Below are positions 1 to 5,739 of a stretch of DNA of 9,413 bases, piece by piece. The stretch is from CAINVV01 sp964528535 (GTDB taxonomy: Bacteria; Bacteroidota; Bacteroidia; Bacteroidales; Prolixibacteraceae). The DNA is taken from contig CAZGSQ010000141.1 in assembly GCA_964528535.1 (NCBI GenBank), positions 1-9,413 of the forward strand, in the 5' to 3' direction. Made by a program: the position numbers and the translations under genes. Every line of letters starts with the position of its first letter. The first letter of the stretch is position 1. The notes beneath the pieces were generated by a model. The model searched no databases. It saw only the letters and a program-made list of their open reading frames with translations, and was not told the DNA's origin.

Positions 1-370
1 TCACGATGCGGTAACCCTCCGATTTCCTTTTGGCAAACCACTCTTTGGGATGCGGGTAACGGAGGGTGTCGACCCGGAAATCGTTGAAACGCATGGCCCA
101 GGGACTGTCGATGTTGATGGTCCGGACCGGAATATCATATCGCTTGTAGCCATCCAGCAAGGTGTCTGCCATGGCGACGTTGTTGGAATCGTTGTCCCAC
201 ACCCAGCACTCCAGTGCCCAGGCAGGAGTCAGGGGAGGATTGGTATGCCGTTGGGCATTGAGAAACAGTCCCCAGAAAGGGTAGGCAGCATAAAAATAAA
301 AGAACAACAGCAATGCCGCGAAGGTGATCGCGGTGATCTTACCGGCTTTTCTCCACTTGGATTTTTTCAT
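1..370 (-). CDS. Membrane-anchored GH31-type glycoside hydrolase, N-terminal part (cut by left edge)
   Basis: The minus strand reads from an ATG at 370 to the window edge without a stop, giving 123 residues. Residues 1-11 are basic (MKKSKWRKAGK) and 12-34 are hydrophobic and aromatic, which gives a signal anchor or signal peptide, so the enzyme probably sits at the inner membrane facing the periplasm or is exported. From residue 45 the sequence resembles the start of the GH31 (alpha/beta)8 barrel: PPLTPAWAL, then a helix, then PVRTINIDSPW, which matches the strand usually written as vivID..W, and later RYPHPKEWFAK. GH31 enzymes hydrolyse alpha-glucosides, alpha-xylosides or sulfoquinovosides; the substrate cannot be told here because the catalytic Asp region lies outside the window. 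Typical GH31 proteins carry a beta-sandwich domain of about 200 residues before this point; here the barrel follows the anchor almost directly. No clear Shine-Dalgarno is visible, which is normal for Bacteroidota. The family call is by motif recognition only. Confidence 0.75.
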   Translation of the reverse strand, partial: MKKSKWRKAGKITAITFAALLLFFYFYAAYPFWGLFLNAQRHTNPPLTPAWALECWVWDNDSNNVAMADTLLDGYKRYDIPVRTINIDSPWAMRFNDFRVDTLRYPHPKEWFAKRKSEGYRIV

Positions 371-396
371 GGTAGCAGTAGTTGGACAAATTAAAT

Positions 397-404
397 CAAA
401 AATA
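397..404 (-). promoter_or_regulatory. Candidate -7 element for the glycosidase gene
   Basis: On the minus strand this reads TATTTTTG, a match to the Bacteroidota -7 consensus TAnnTTTG, 26 bases upstream of the ATG at 370. The nearest upstream TTG (423-421 on the minus strand) leaves only 16 bases of spacing instead of the usual 19-21, so the -33 element is poor. The site lies beside an intergenic repeat, so chance is a real alternative. Confidence 0.25.
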
Positions 405-421
405 TCTGAATCAGGATGAAC

Positions 422-512
422 AATTGTCTGAATCAGGATTTTCAGAATTGAAGAATTGACAGGATTAATATAGTTGGTGAGGCAAGATAACCTCCACCAA
501 CCACGAATTGCA
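422..512 (+). repeat. Intergenic repeat block, copy 1 (left of hicAB)
   Basis: The block begins aattgtctgaatcaggatt, passes through an aggattaat segment and ggcaagataacc, and ends ccaaccacgaattgca. The same ordered string of pieces recurs at 1631-1729 with small gaps and substitutions. Further loose copies of the 'accacgaatt' piece follow at about 530-595. This kind of text is common between genes in Bacteroidota and is non-coding as far as I can see. Confidence 0.7.
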
Positions 513-652
513 CCACAAAATAACACCAGCCAACCACGAATTTAGCTTCGCTGATCTTCGATTCACGAATTACACCAATTGAAAAACGAATTAAAGAATC
601 TCCCTACCATGAATTTCAAATATTACAGGAAGATTATCGGTCATAGCGCATT

Positions 653-750
653 CCCCTCCTGGAGGGGTGCCCGCAGGGCGGGGTGGTTTCTTGACATACA
701 TCTATCATGTGCCCGCAGGGCTGGGTGGTTTTTTGGCATACATCCATGCT
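653..750 (+). repeat. REP-like palindromes with a 42-bp tandem duplication
   Basis: A near-palindrome cccctcctggagggg (653-667) runs into two adjacent 42-bp units, 667-708 and 709-750. Each starts gtgcccgcagggc and ends with a tacatc-at type string; they differ at only a few positions. Inside each unit, GCCC-GCA-GGGC can fold as a tight hairpin. An open frame across this stretch (579-785) is an artefact of the repeat. Such GC-rich palindromes are usually dispersed REP-like elements in Bacteroidota; no RAYT transposase gene is present in the window. Confidence 0.7.
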
Positions 751-757
751 CCCATGG

Positions 758-778
758 GTGTGAATCTTTAATTCACAC
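758..778. repeat. Perfect 8-bp inverted repeat (hairpin)
   Basis: GTGTGAAT (758-765) and ATTCACAC (771-778) are exact reverse complements around a 5-base loop CTTTA. It directly follows the 42-bp units and is probably part of the same REP-like composite. It has no T-run, so it is not a convincing terminator. Confidence 0.6.
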
Positions 779-836
779 TTATTGAAACAGGATTACCAAT
801 CCAAACAATTTCCCCAAATTCTTTTTTCAAATTGAA

Positions 837-866
837 TTGCCTTAACTTTACTAATAACTGTATTTG
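837..866 (+). promoter_or_regulatory. Possible distal promoter upstream of hicAB
   Basis: TTG at 837-839, a 19-base spacer and TGTATTTG at 859-866 resemble the Bacteroidota -33/-7 arrangement with one mismatch in the -7 element. It would leave a leader of about 130 bases before hicA. The stretch 779-950 is AT-rich and otherwise shows nothing I can name. Confidence 0.2.
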
Positions 867-947
867 CTGCAAAATTTAGCCGAAGTATTCGATTAAAGGT
901 TCTTGTAACCAGGCAATTTATAGCCAGGAAAAATTATATTATAAACC

Positions 948-978
948 GTGAATATATAGCAATAACGTTATATATTTG
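948..978 (+). promoter_or_regulatory. Candidate hicAB promoter
   Basis: TATATTTG at 971-978 is an exact match to the Bacteroidota -7 consensus TAnnTTTG. A weak -33 (GTG for TTG, 948-950) lies 20 bases upstream, the expected spacing. Transcription would begin around 985, just before the GGAGG ribosome-binding sequence (988-992) and the hicA ATG at 1003. Confidence 0.45.
952..975. promoter_or_regulatory. Candidate operator overlapping the hicAB -7 element
   Basis: ATATATA (952-958) and TATATAT (969-975) form a 7-bp inverted repeat with a 10-base spacer that overlaps the -7 hexamer region. HicB antitoxins with a C-terminal helix-turn-helix commonly repress their own promoter by binding an inverted repeat, so this placement is suggestive. 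The arms are simple AT alternation, so chance is plausible. Confidence 0.3.
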
Positions 979-1002
979 TCTTGCCATGGAGGATCATTGT
1001 TG

Positions 1003-1185
1003 ATGAAGTGGTCGGAATTACGAAAAAAGGCGTTGCAACGTGGCTGGTATTTGCTCAGAAATGGGAAAGAGCATGATATCTATGCGCATCCGGACAAGGA
1101 TTTTGTCATTCAAATTGCCAGGCACGATGCCCAGGAGGTTAAAACCGGGCTTTACCACAAACTGAAAAAGCAGATCGGTTTTTAA
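1003..1185 (+). CDS. hicA: HicA-type mRNA interferase toxin
   Basis: This 60-residue protein matches the HicA/YcfA fold in size and layout: a short helix (SELRKKALQRGW), then strands carrying the catalytic histidine at residue 24 (GKEHDIY), then the RHDAQEVKTG segment before the last helix, a pattern typical of Bacteroidota HicA. HicA is a small double-stranded-RNA-binding-domain-like RNase that cleaves mRNA in a translation-independent way and is neutralised by HicB in a type II toxin-antitoxin complex. I chose the ATG at 1003, not the in-frame TTG at 976, because MKWSELRK is the expected N-terminus and GGAGG lies 10 bases upstream. The hicB antitoxin starts 27 bases after the stop. The histidine is intact, so the toxin may be active. 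Confidence 0.85.
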   Translation: MKWSELRKKALQRGWYLLRNGKEHDIYAHPDKDFVIQIARHDAQEVKTGLYHKLKKQIGF

Positions 1186-1212
1186 TCTTCCATGGTGATA
1201 AAACAAAATATT

Positions 1213-1617
1213 ATGAAGACTTTAGCATTGATCGAAAAGGGGAAAGATGGAAGTTTCGGCATTTTTACGCCGGACTTGCAGCATACCATCATAGGCCAGG
1301 GAGCAACAGTAATGGAATCCAAGGAGGATTTCAGGAATTCGGTGAAAGAGGTGCTGGCATCCTACACCGAAATTGGGAAGCCGATCCCTGCCGAATTACA
1401 GGATATCGAGTTTGAATTCAGGTATGATATCGCGTCGTTGTTTGATTTTTATCAATTTATCAATGTGAGCAAATTTGCGCAGGAAGCCGGCATCAATGCT
1501 TCGCTGATGAGACAGTATAAAACAGGCAGGCAGTACATCTCAGAAAATCAGGTACTGAAAATCGAAGCGGCCCTGCATAAAATTGCCCGCGAATTTGCTG
1601 AGATCAGGCTGGTGTAA
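1213..1617 (+). CDS. hicB: HicB-type antitoxin with C-terminal helix-turn-helix
   Basis: From the ATG at 1213 this gives 134 residues. Residues 1-55 resemble the HicB partial RNase-H-like fold (MKTLALIEKGKDGSFGIF, then a G.G.T..E...D....V.E helix). Residues 72-120 resemble the helix-turn-helix typical of Bacteroidota HicB (FINVSKFAQEAGINASLMR, QYKTGRQYISENQ). The N-terminal part would bind and block HicA; the C-terminal part would bind the operator. An upstream in-frame ATG at 1192 adds seven residues with no family support, so 1213 is preferred; neither start has a strong ribosome-binding site. Co-transcription with hicA is very likely (27-base gap, same strand). The gene is followed at once by the second intergenic repeat block; no terminator is obvious before about 2007. 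Confidence 0.85.
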   Translation: MKTLALIEKGKDGSFGIFTPDLQHTIIGQGATVMESKEDFRNSVKEVLASYTEIGKPIPAELQDIEFEFRYDIASLFDFYQFINVSKFAQEAGINASLMRQYKTGRQYISENQVLKIEAALHKIAREFAEIRLV

Positions 1618-1630
1618 AATTGTCTGAATA

Positions 1631-1729
1631 AATTGTCTGAATCAGGATTTACAGGATTACAGAATTACAGAATTAACAGGATCAATCATGTGGCAGAGGA
1701 AAGATAACCCCTCCCAACCACGAATTGCA
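1631..1729 (+). repeat. Intergenic repeat block, copy 2 (right of hicAB)
   Basis: The block has the same order of pieces as the block at 422-512: aattgtctgaatcaggatt, an aattaacaggatcaat segment, ggaaagataacc and ccaaccacgaattgca. It is direct in orientation, so the hicAB pair sits between two related direct repeats about 1.2 kb apart. A short extra tgtctgaata precedes it at 1621. Confidence 0.7.
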
Positions 1730-1882
1730 ACAATTGGAACACGAATTTAATGGAAGAATGTGGTGATCGTCTTAGTCATCTTAGTCGTTCCCTCGGTCTC
1801 CCCGTCCCTCAGTTCTTTCTCCCAATATCGTAGATACGGCAGTGACTCCAACCAGCCGTGACAGGAACGCTAACGCGTAGAG

Positions 1883-1911
1883 CTTTTCCAGATCTGGAAA
1901 AGTTTTACCAC
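1883..1911 (+). repeat. 20-bp perfect palindrome sharing sequence with the MITE-like ends
   Basis: CTTTTCCAGATCTGGAAAAG (1883-1902) is a perfect palindrome and continues ttttaccac. The string from gatctgg to accac (1891-1911) is identical to the reverse complement of the left inverted end of the element at 6840-6949. This looks like a relict or half-copy of that element, or a shared recognition sequence. Confidence 0.65.
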
Positions 1912-2006
1912 TAATTCGGGAGTTCCCCTCGCCCGCTTGCCCCTTCAAGCGCTTCCCCCTCCTTCATCCTCATGCTAATTTTACCTCAAATCTCCATTAG
2001 CTCCTT

Positions 2007-2026
2007 TTGCCCGTAGGGCAATTTTT
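2007..2026 (+). terminator. Possible intrinsic terminator
   Basis: TTGCCC, loop GTA, GGGCAA, then TTTTT: a 6-bp stem with a T-run on the plus strand. It lies about 390 bases after hicB and 26 bases before the 21-bp array. The gcccgtagggc core also resembles the local REP-like sequences, so the assignment is tentative. Confidence 0.35.
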
Positions 2027-2051
2027 AACGTGCAGAAATATGAACTCACAC

Positions 2052-2450
2052 TAGCATGCGAAAAACCCATTTCATGCTCCGAAAAACGCATTTATGGTAC
2101 CGAGAAATAGATTTCACCTGACGCAATGTCAGTTTATGGTACCGAGAAATGAATTGATGCAAGAGAAAAATGCATTAACGCAAGCGAAAAGTCATCTCAT
2201 CCAACCGAAAAATCAATTAATGCAACCGAGAAATTGATTAACGCAACCGAGAAATGAATTGATGCAAGCGAAAAGTCATCTCATGCAACCGAAAAGTGAA
2301 TTGATGCAAGCGAGAAGTCAAATCGCAGTAGCAAAAAGTATTTCCGCGGTAGCGAATAGTATAAATGTAGTAGAGATAAGTATAACTGCAATTGCAAAAT
2401 CTATTTCTACAGGAGCAGTTTTCGTATCGAATGCATCCCGCAAAATTAAG
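2052..2450 (+). repeat. Tandem array of nineteen 21-bp units
   Basis: Units start every 21 bases from 2052 to 2430 with no insertion or deletion. Early and middle units (2073-2324) follow the pattern of codons for M-Q-P-K-N-E-L, with A for P, R for K, S for N, and F or I for L. The last six (2325-2450) drift to forms such as A-V-A-K-S-I-S and A-V-A-N-S-I-N while keeping the period. Most units carry an A-tract (gaaaaa or gaaaag) at the same place, so A-tracts recur every two helical turns, which could bend the DNA. Units 2178-2198 and 2262-2282 are nearly identical, suggesting larger-scale duplication inside the array. One isolated unit occurs at 6751-6771. Confidence 0.9.
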
Positions 2451-2456
2451 CGTTAG
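2094..2456 (+). pseudogene. Degenerate ORF of seven-residue repeats, interrupted by one TGA
   Basis: In the frame set by the 21-bp units, reading is open from just after a TAG at 2052 to a TGA at 2235-2237, then open again to TAG at 2454-2456. An ATG at 2094 would give 47 residues to the TGA. The ATG at 2262 (or TTG at 2259) would give about 65 residues ending in ASRKIKR. Each 21 bp encodes seven residues with a hydrophobic residue first and last and polar or basic residues between; the later part becomes small and beta-branched (Ala, Val, Ile, Ser). The opposite strand in register has more stops (at least three TAA), so plus is the better coding candidate. I do not recognise the protein. Simple repeats of a stop-free unit stay open trivially, so this may never be translated. 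No ribosome-binding site or promoter is clear. Confidence 0.35.
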
Positions 2457-2553
2457 TGCGGTAAAATCAAAATACCACATTTGCTAAATCATTAATATTG
2501 TGAAGTTTGAAAATTTGTTTCCGTAAAGAAATCAAAAACGTCACAAGTCAGGA

Positions 2554-2654
2554 ATACCGGCATCCGGCACCTGGCGCCGGTATCTTGTTGAATTTTGGAT
2601 TATTTCAAAGAATCCCGGATCCGGGCTGTGAAATGATGGCACGTCCCGAAGGGA
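2554..2654. repeat. Cluster of REP-like hairpins; possible terminator region of the SPFH gene
   Basis: Three inverted repeats lie close together: ATACCGGC (2554-2561) with GCCGGTAT (2576-2583); the perfect palindrome cccggatccggg (2614-2625); and TCCC-GAA-GGGA (2644-2654... core 2644-2647 with 2651-2654). On the minus strand the palindrome lies about 55 bases after the SPFH stop codon and is followed by attcttt, so it could end that transcript, but the T-run is weak. The open frame that crosses this region (2507-2704) is a product of the repeat and is not supported as a gene. Confidence 0.55.
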
Positions 2655-2678
2655 GAAAGATTGGGATATTGAAGATCC

Positions 2679-4556
2679 CTATCTCTTGTTTTTATCAGTT
2701 TTAGTCACTGTGTCGTTTTTGACGTTTTTAAAATATTCCGTTGCTAGCAAAGCATCCAGCATTCCGTTTGTGCTGCCCCTTTCGCCGGTAATTAATATCT
2801 CGGGCACCAGTTTGATATTGTGTTTTGCCAATGATTCTGCAACCTGGATCTGGGCATAAGCAACCTCTCCCAATGCCCTGGTCTTCTTTTCAAGGACACT
2901 TGCCTCTGCATCTCCGATGGATTGCGTAATTTCAGCGGTAGCGTTCCCCTTTACTTTCGTAGCCTCGGCTTCAGCCTTTGCATTTACAGTGGTAACGGTT
3001 GCATCCGCCTCTGCATTGATCGTTTTGGATTTGGCATCACCTGTCGCGGTTTTGATCTTGGAATCTGCAACTTTTTCCGAAATCTCAACATTCCGCTCCG
3101 CCTTTACGACCTCCGCCTGCATATTTGCTGATGCAGTTGCCGCTTCGAGGTTTTTCCTTTGTTCCTGGGCTTTTTGCTGTGTTTCAAATGTTAGTTTTTC
3201 TTGTTCTGCGATCTTCCGGTCGGTCAATGTCTTCATCAAGTCAGCAGGAGGAACAATATCTCCGATCAACGTATCAACTGCCACTACATCGTATTGTGTC
3301 AGCACTTCTTCGATTCTTTTCTTGGCATCATCCTGTCTGTCGCTTCTTCCTTTTAAGAAATCAATCACATCTGATTTCTGGGCTGAATTTCTAAAATAGT
3401 TTCCTATGGTTGGTTCAAGAACCTGGGAAACCAGATTTTGAACGCTTCCGAAGCGGGCAATCACTTTAGCCGCCGCTTTGTTGGAAATATTTATGATCTG
3501 CGACACATCCATATTGAAGGTAAATCCATCCGAAGAGCGCACGGTAATGGTTGATAATTTCTCATCCAATTTATGGGACTCAGACCTCGAAGTTGCCCAA
3601 TTGAGCACGATATTGGTCGTTGGGACGATCGTAATGGACATAATATCAGTGTTGATAGCATATTTACCGGGATCCAATGTTTCCTCGCAGACCCCTTTCT
3701 GTCCCTTTTTTACTATGTTGCCATGTTTGAACATTTCGCCCGATGTATCCGTTCCGGCATCTCCGACAAAGGAGACAAGAACACCTACATAGCCCACCGG
3801 GATAATTGTCATTTCAACCAATTTCACAGTTGCAAACCACGGGTTGATAAACCACTGGCCTGAAAGCAAAACCTGTTCCTGCAATCCCCGGTTACCACCC
3901 GCCTTGATAAAGGTATCCGCATCCTGAAAATTACCGTGCCCTTCAATGATTTTCCCTGCGATTTCATCCTTGGCAAGTGGTGTTCCGTCTAAAATAGTCA
4001 CGATACCTACCTTATCTTGCTGCACTTGTATCACATCCGTTTCAAATACCTTAAATAATGCCGGATTTATTCTGTAAACTCCGGGCGTAAGGTAGGCTCT
4101 TTGTGCTCCTTTTTGTCCGCCTCCGTTCAGGAACATAATCGGATCCTGGAACTTGTTGCAGTCTATCGTTTTTGCCGTAATATGGCCGGGATCCAGGGGC
4201 ATACCATCTTTTGCTTCAATCAGCGCAATTTTCCCTTCGGAAACAAGTGTAAACGGAGTTTTTTCAATACTGTATTGCCATACCCATTTCCAAAAATGGA
4301 TGCCCGGCGGAAGCATTTGTGCCTGGTAACCCGCTTCTCCCCTTGTGGCAATAATTCTTCCTTCCGGCAAAGTTTTGTTCTCGCCGAACAAAACAAATTT
4401 CTTGGTGACTACACCGGTTTGATTTTCAGCAATGAATACGATCCCTAGAAGGAATTTGATGACAAGGAACAGTAAGAGTAGGGCACCAATTCCTATTGCA
4501 TAAGTTGCCATTGAAGGAATCTCTACCAACGTTGAAAGAAAGATGTAGGTTTTCAT
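2679..4556 (-). CDS. Large SPFH/band-7 (flotillin-like) membrane protein
   Basis: This is a 625-residue protein. A transmembrane segment lies at about 17-42 (AIGIGALLLLFLVIKFLLGIVF). Residues 45-312 contain up to four related modules with the theme GVV/GIV...G..L..., then GG..G.Q...L.PG.Y.INP (PPGIHF near 85, LTPGVYRINP near 157, LLSGQWFINP near 231, LDPGKYAINT near 296). The SPFH/band-7 core follows (about 240-440, with ITVRSSDGFTFNMDVS and EPTIGNYFRN). An Ala/Glu/Lys-rich coiled coil follows at about 440-580, and the C-terminus is basic. SPFH proteins oligomerise at membranes and organise membrane domains or chaperone other membrane proteins; the exact role here is unknown. The ATG at 4556 gives the longest form; Met16 (ATG at 4511), just before the membrane segment, is an equally credible start. 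It is monocistronic in this window. The long open frames on its opposite strand come from biased codons in the coiled coil. Confidence 0.85.
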   Translation of the reverse strand: MKTYIFLSTLVEIPSMATYAIGIGALLLLFLVIKFLLGIVFIAENQTGVVTKKFVLFGENKTLPEGRIIATRGEAGYQAQMLPPGIHFWKWVWQYSIEKTPFTLVSEGKIALIEAKDGMPLDPGHITAKTIDCNKFQDPIMFLNGGGQKGAQRAYLTPGVYRINPALFKVFETDVIQVQQDKVGIVTILDGTPLAKDEIAGKIIEGHGNFQDADTFIKAGGNRGLQEQVLLSGQWFINPWFATVKLVEMTIIPVGYVGVLVSFVGDAGTDTSGEMFKHGNIVKKGQKGVCEETLDPGKYAINTDIMSITIVPTTNIVLNWATSRSESHKLDEKLSTITVRSSDGFTFNMDVSQIINISNKAAAKVIARFGSVQNLVSQVLEPTIGNYFRNSAQKSDVIDFLKGRSDRQDDAKKRIEEVLTQYDVVAVDTLIGDIVPPADLMKTLTDRKIAEQEKLTFETQQKAQEQRKNLEAATASANMQAEVVKAERNVEISEKVADSKIKTATGDAKSKTINAEADATVTTVNAKAEAEATKVKGNATAEITQSIGDAEASVLEKKTRALGEVAYAQIQVAESLAKHNIKLVPEILITGERGSTNGMLDALLATEYFKNVKNDTVTKTDKNKR

Positions 4557-4640
4557 TGGGCTTTTTTATTAAGGTGATTAAATTAATAGGTCATTGAATA
4601 AATTGTTGATAATTTGTTTGAGTCGACGCTGTCAATTTGA

Positions 4641-4648
4641 CAAAGTTA
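4641..4648 (-). promoter_or_regulatory. Candidate -7 element for the SPFH gene
   Basis: The minus strand reads TAACTTTG, an exact TAnnTTTG match, about 85 bases upstream of the ATG at 4556. I see no good TTG/TTTG at the expected -33 distance, so the support is the -7 match and position only. Confidence 0.3.
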
Positions 4649-4862
4649 TCGGTCGGGGTCATCAGTAAATCACCGGTGCATGTTAGATGCCTTTCTTAAT
4701 TGAGCAGCACATGGAAGGCAAGGCAAAACGCAATGGTGCATTCTGTTTAATAAAGGTATTCAAACATTTTCAAAACAACAAACAGAGAGCATGTTTTTTT
4801 TGTGATTATTTTAGTTGACAAGAGGTTAGAGGCTAAATTTCCAGGATCTCCCTGATACAATT
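4649..4862. other. Gene-free stretch upstream of the duplicated gene, copy 1
   Basis: No supported gene. It contains only a weak inverted repeat, TGCCTT (4688-4693) with AAGGCA (4715-4720), and AT-rich text. In the frame of the downstream pseudogene the last stop is TAG at 4827-4829, so the pseudogene frame opens only after that. Confidence 0.5.
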
Positions 4863-5393
4863 GATCAAAAGGGTCGGCATGATTCCGGCAACTATGACGA
4901 TAGCCGTGGTCTGCGGTATTTGCCACCATCCCTGTATTTAAAATTGGAGGACTATAGTGGTGGACTGCGTTACACCAATTGGTTTAAGAAAAATTTCCCT
5001 GACGATTGCGGTTTTCCCGGTTTTTTATTTGAGTGGACGATCATTCTTTTCAAATCAGGAAAGTACAAAGAGGCAGAGAAAAAGGCAGTTGAAACCTATT
5101 TTTCCAATACCTACCTATTCGAGAAATTTTTCGGCAAACAGATTGTTCCTATCGATAAGTACGAAAATTCAAATAGTGAAACCCCTGAATATTGCGATCA
5201 TATGGAATATTCAAGTCACCAGATAGGGCTTTCAGACTTTAGCGATTGGTTGGCAAAACTCTTGTCATCCGAAAAATTCACCTCCATCAGCACTAAATTT
5301 ATAGAGATTAACAAACGACTCAAGGTGGAAGAGGACCAAGGGAGCAGGTATTATCTGACCAGGCAAGCAAGGCAGCTGGCCGATGAAATTTAG
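4863..5393 (+). pseudogene. Duplicated unknown gene, copy 1: 5'-truncated
   Basis: The frame from GAT at 4863 to TAG at 5391-5393 corresponds to copy 2 (6978-7619) but lacks its first 25 to 30 residues and has no ATG in frame; the only in-frame start-like codon is TTG at 4920. The alignable part begins around D-Q-K...G-N-Y-DDSRGLRYLPPSLY (copy 2: D-K-K...G-Y-Y-DDSRG). From 4908 to 5329 the DNA reads the same as copy 2. It then diverges to end ...TRQARQLADEI, which looks like a natural C-terminus because the diverged residues are still similar (SRYYLTRQARQL against SRLYLIRQARQL). I do not recognise a named family. One segment (GFLFEWTIILFKSGKYKEAE) resembles a single TPR hairpin. It is probably not expressed as a full protein. 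Confidence 0.7.
4908..5329 (+). repeat. About 422-bp direct repeat, copy 1
   Basis: By eye this block is identical to 7083-7504, offset 2175 bases. The flanking single-base difference is t4907 against g7082 on the left, and a5330 against g7505 on the right. Identity in two reading frames (the gene and a shadow frame of 89 codons) supports identity of the DNA and not just of the protein. It is long enough for homologous recombination that would excise 2175 bp, including rhuM. Confidence 0.9.
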
Positions 5394-5410
5394 TTCAGCA
5401 TGGGTGAAAA

Positions 5411-5427
5411 ATATCATTGGATGATAT
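5411..5427. repeat. Short hairpin after duplicated gene copy 1
   Basis: ATATCAT (5411-5417), loop TGG, ATGATAT (5421-5427): a perfect 7-bp stem 18 bases after the copy 1 stop. The next T-run (5438-5443) is ten bases away, so it is at best a weak terminator. Confidence 0.35.
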
Positions 5428-5448
5428 CACATTCAAATTTTTTGTAGA

Positions 5449-5456
5449 TACATTTG
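5449..5456 (+). promoter_or_regulatory. Candidate -7 element before the Bro-N remnant and rhuM
   Basis: TACATTTG matches TAnnTTTG exactly and lies 21 bases before the ATG of the Bro-N remnant. No TTG is present at the expected -33 spacing. If real, it would transcribe the broken gene and then rhuM. Confidence 0.3.
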
Positions 5457-5477
5457 AAGTATCATAATATTTTGGAT

Positions 5478-5696
5478 ATGACTAAAGAAAACGCCATCAA
5501 GCTATTTAACGATAAGCAAATACGTACTCATTGGGATGACGAACAAGAGAAGTAGTATTTTTCTATTGTTGATGTAGTAGGTGTGCTTTCTGAAAGTATT
5601 GATCCGCAAGCTTACTGGCGAAAACTTAAACAGCGCTTAAAAGAGGAAGGAAATGAAACCGTGACGAATTGTCACGATTTGAAAATGATAGCATAG
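5478..5696 (+). pseudogene. Bro-N/antirepressor-like gene remnant (nonsense mutation and 3' truncation)
   Basis: The reading frame from the ATG at 5478 gives MTKENAIKLFNDKQIRTHWD and so on, but hits TAG at 5553-5555 after 25 codons. In this protein type, from recall, that position is a Trp (E-K-W-Y-F-S), so TGG to TAG is a single-base change. The same frame then continues YFSIVDVVGVLSES, ...AYWRKLKQRLKEEGNE and TVTNCHDLKMIA, and stops at TAG 5694-5696. These motifs are those of Bro-N domain proteins (phage antirepressor/DinD-like), which normally extend another 150 or more residues. The Bro-N domain binds DNA in phage antirepressors and viral BRO proteins. The gene is thus dead in two ways. 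The in-frame readable stretch after the TAG argues for recent decay or for occasional readthrough. Confidence 0.75.
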
Positions 5697-5739
5697 GTGA
5701 TAGCCAAGCAAAGTGCGAACAGCCTCAAAAAATTCCATC

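Larger units (their letters stand above)
1730..2051. other. Gene-free stretch between hicAB and the 21-bp array
   Basis: No supported gene. The stretch contains pyrimidine-rich text (about 1770-1815 and 1920-1975), the palindrome at 1883-1902 and a terminator-like hairpin at 2007-2026, which are listed separately. The remainder holds nothing I recognise. Confidence 0.6.

Noticed and set aside
50..394. 114-codon open frame on the plus strand
   Set aside because: It is antisense to the glycosidase frame, which has a start, a signal anchor and recognisable motifs.
579..785. 68-codon open frame on the plus strand
   Set aside because: It runs through REP-like palindromes and the 42-bp tandem units; its internal repetition comes from the DNA repeat, not from a protein.
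2052..2450. CRISPR array
   Set aside because: The units are directly adjacent 21-mers without spacers, and no cas genes are present.
2238..2480. 80-codon minus-strand frame with repeated RLHQF/RLHEM motifs
   Set aside because: It is the reverse reading of the 21-bp array; further upstream units have in-register TAA stops on this strand, so the plus frame is the better candidate.
2507..2704. 65-codon open frame on the plus strand
   Set aside because: It covers the hairpin cluster and the 3' end of the SPFH gene and has no protein-like pattern.
2917..3399. 160-codon open frame antisense to the SPFH gene
   Set aside because: It is composed of Ala/Ser/Phe/Val runs that mirror the Ala/Glu/Lys-rich coiled coil on the real strand.
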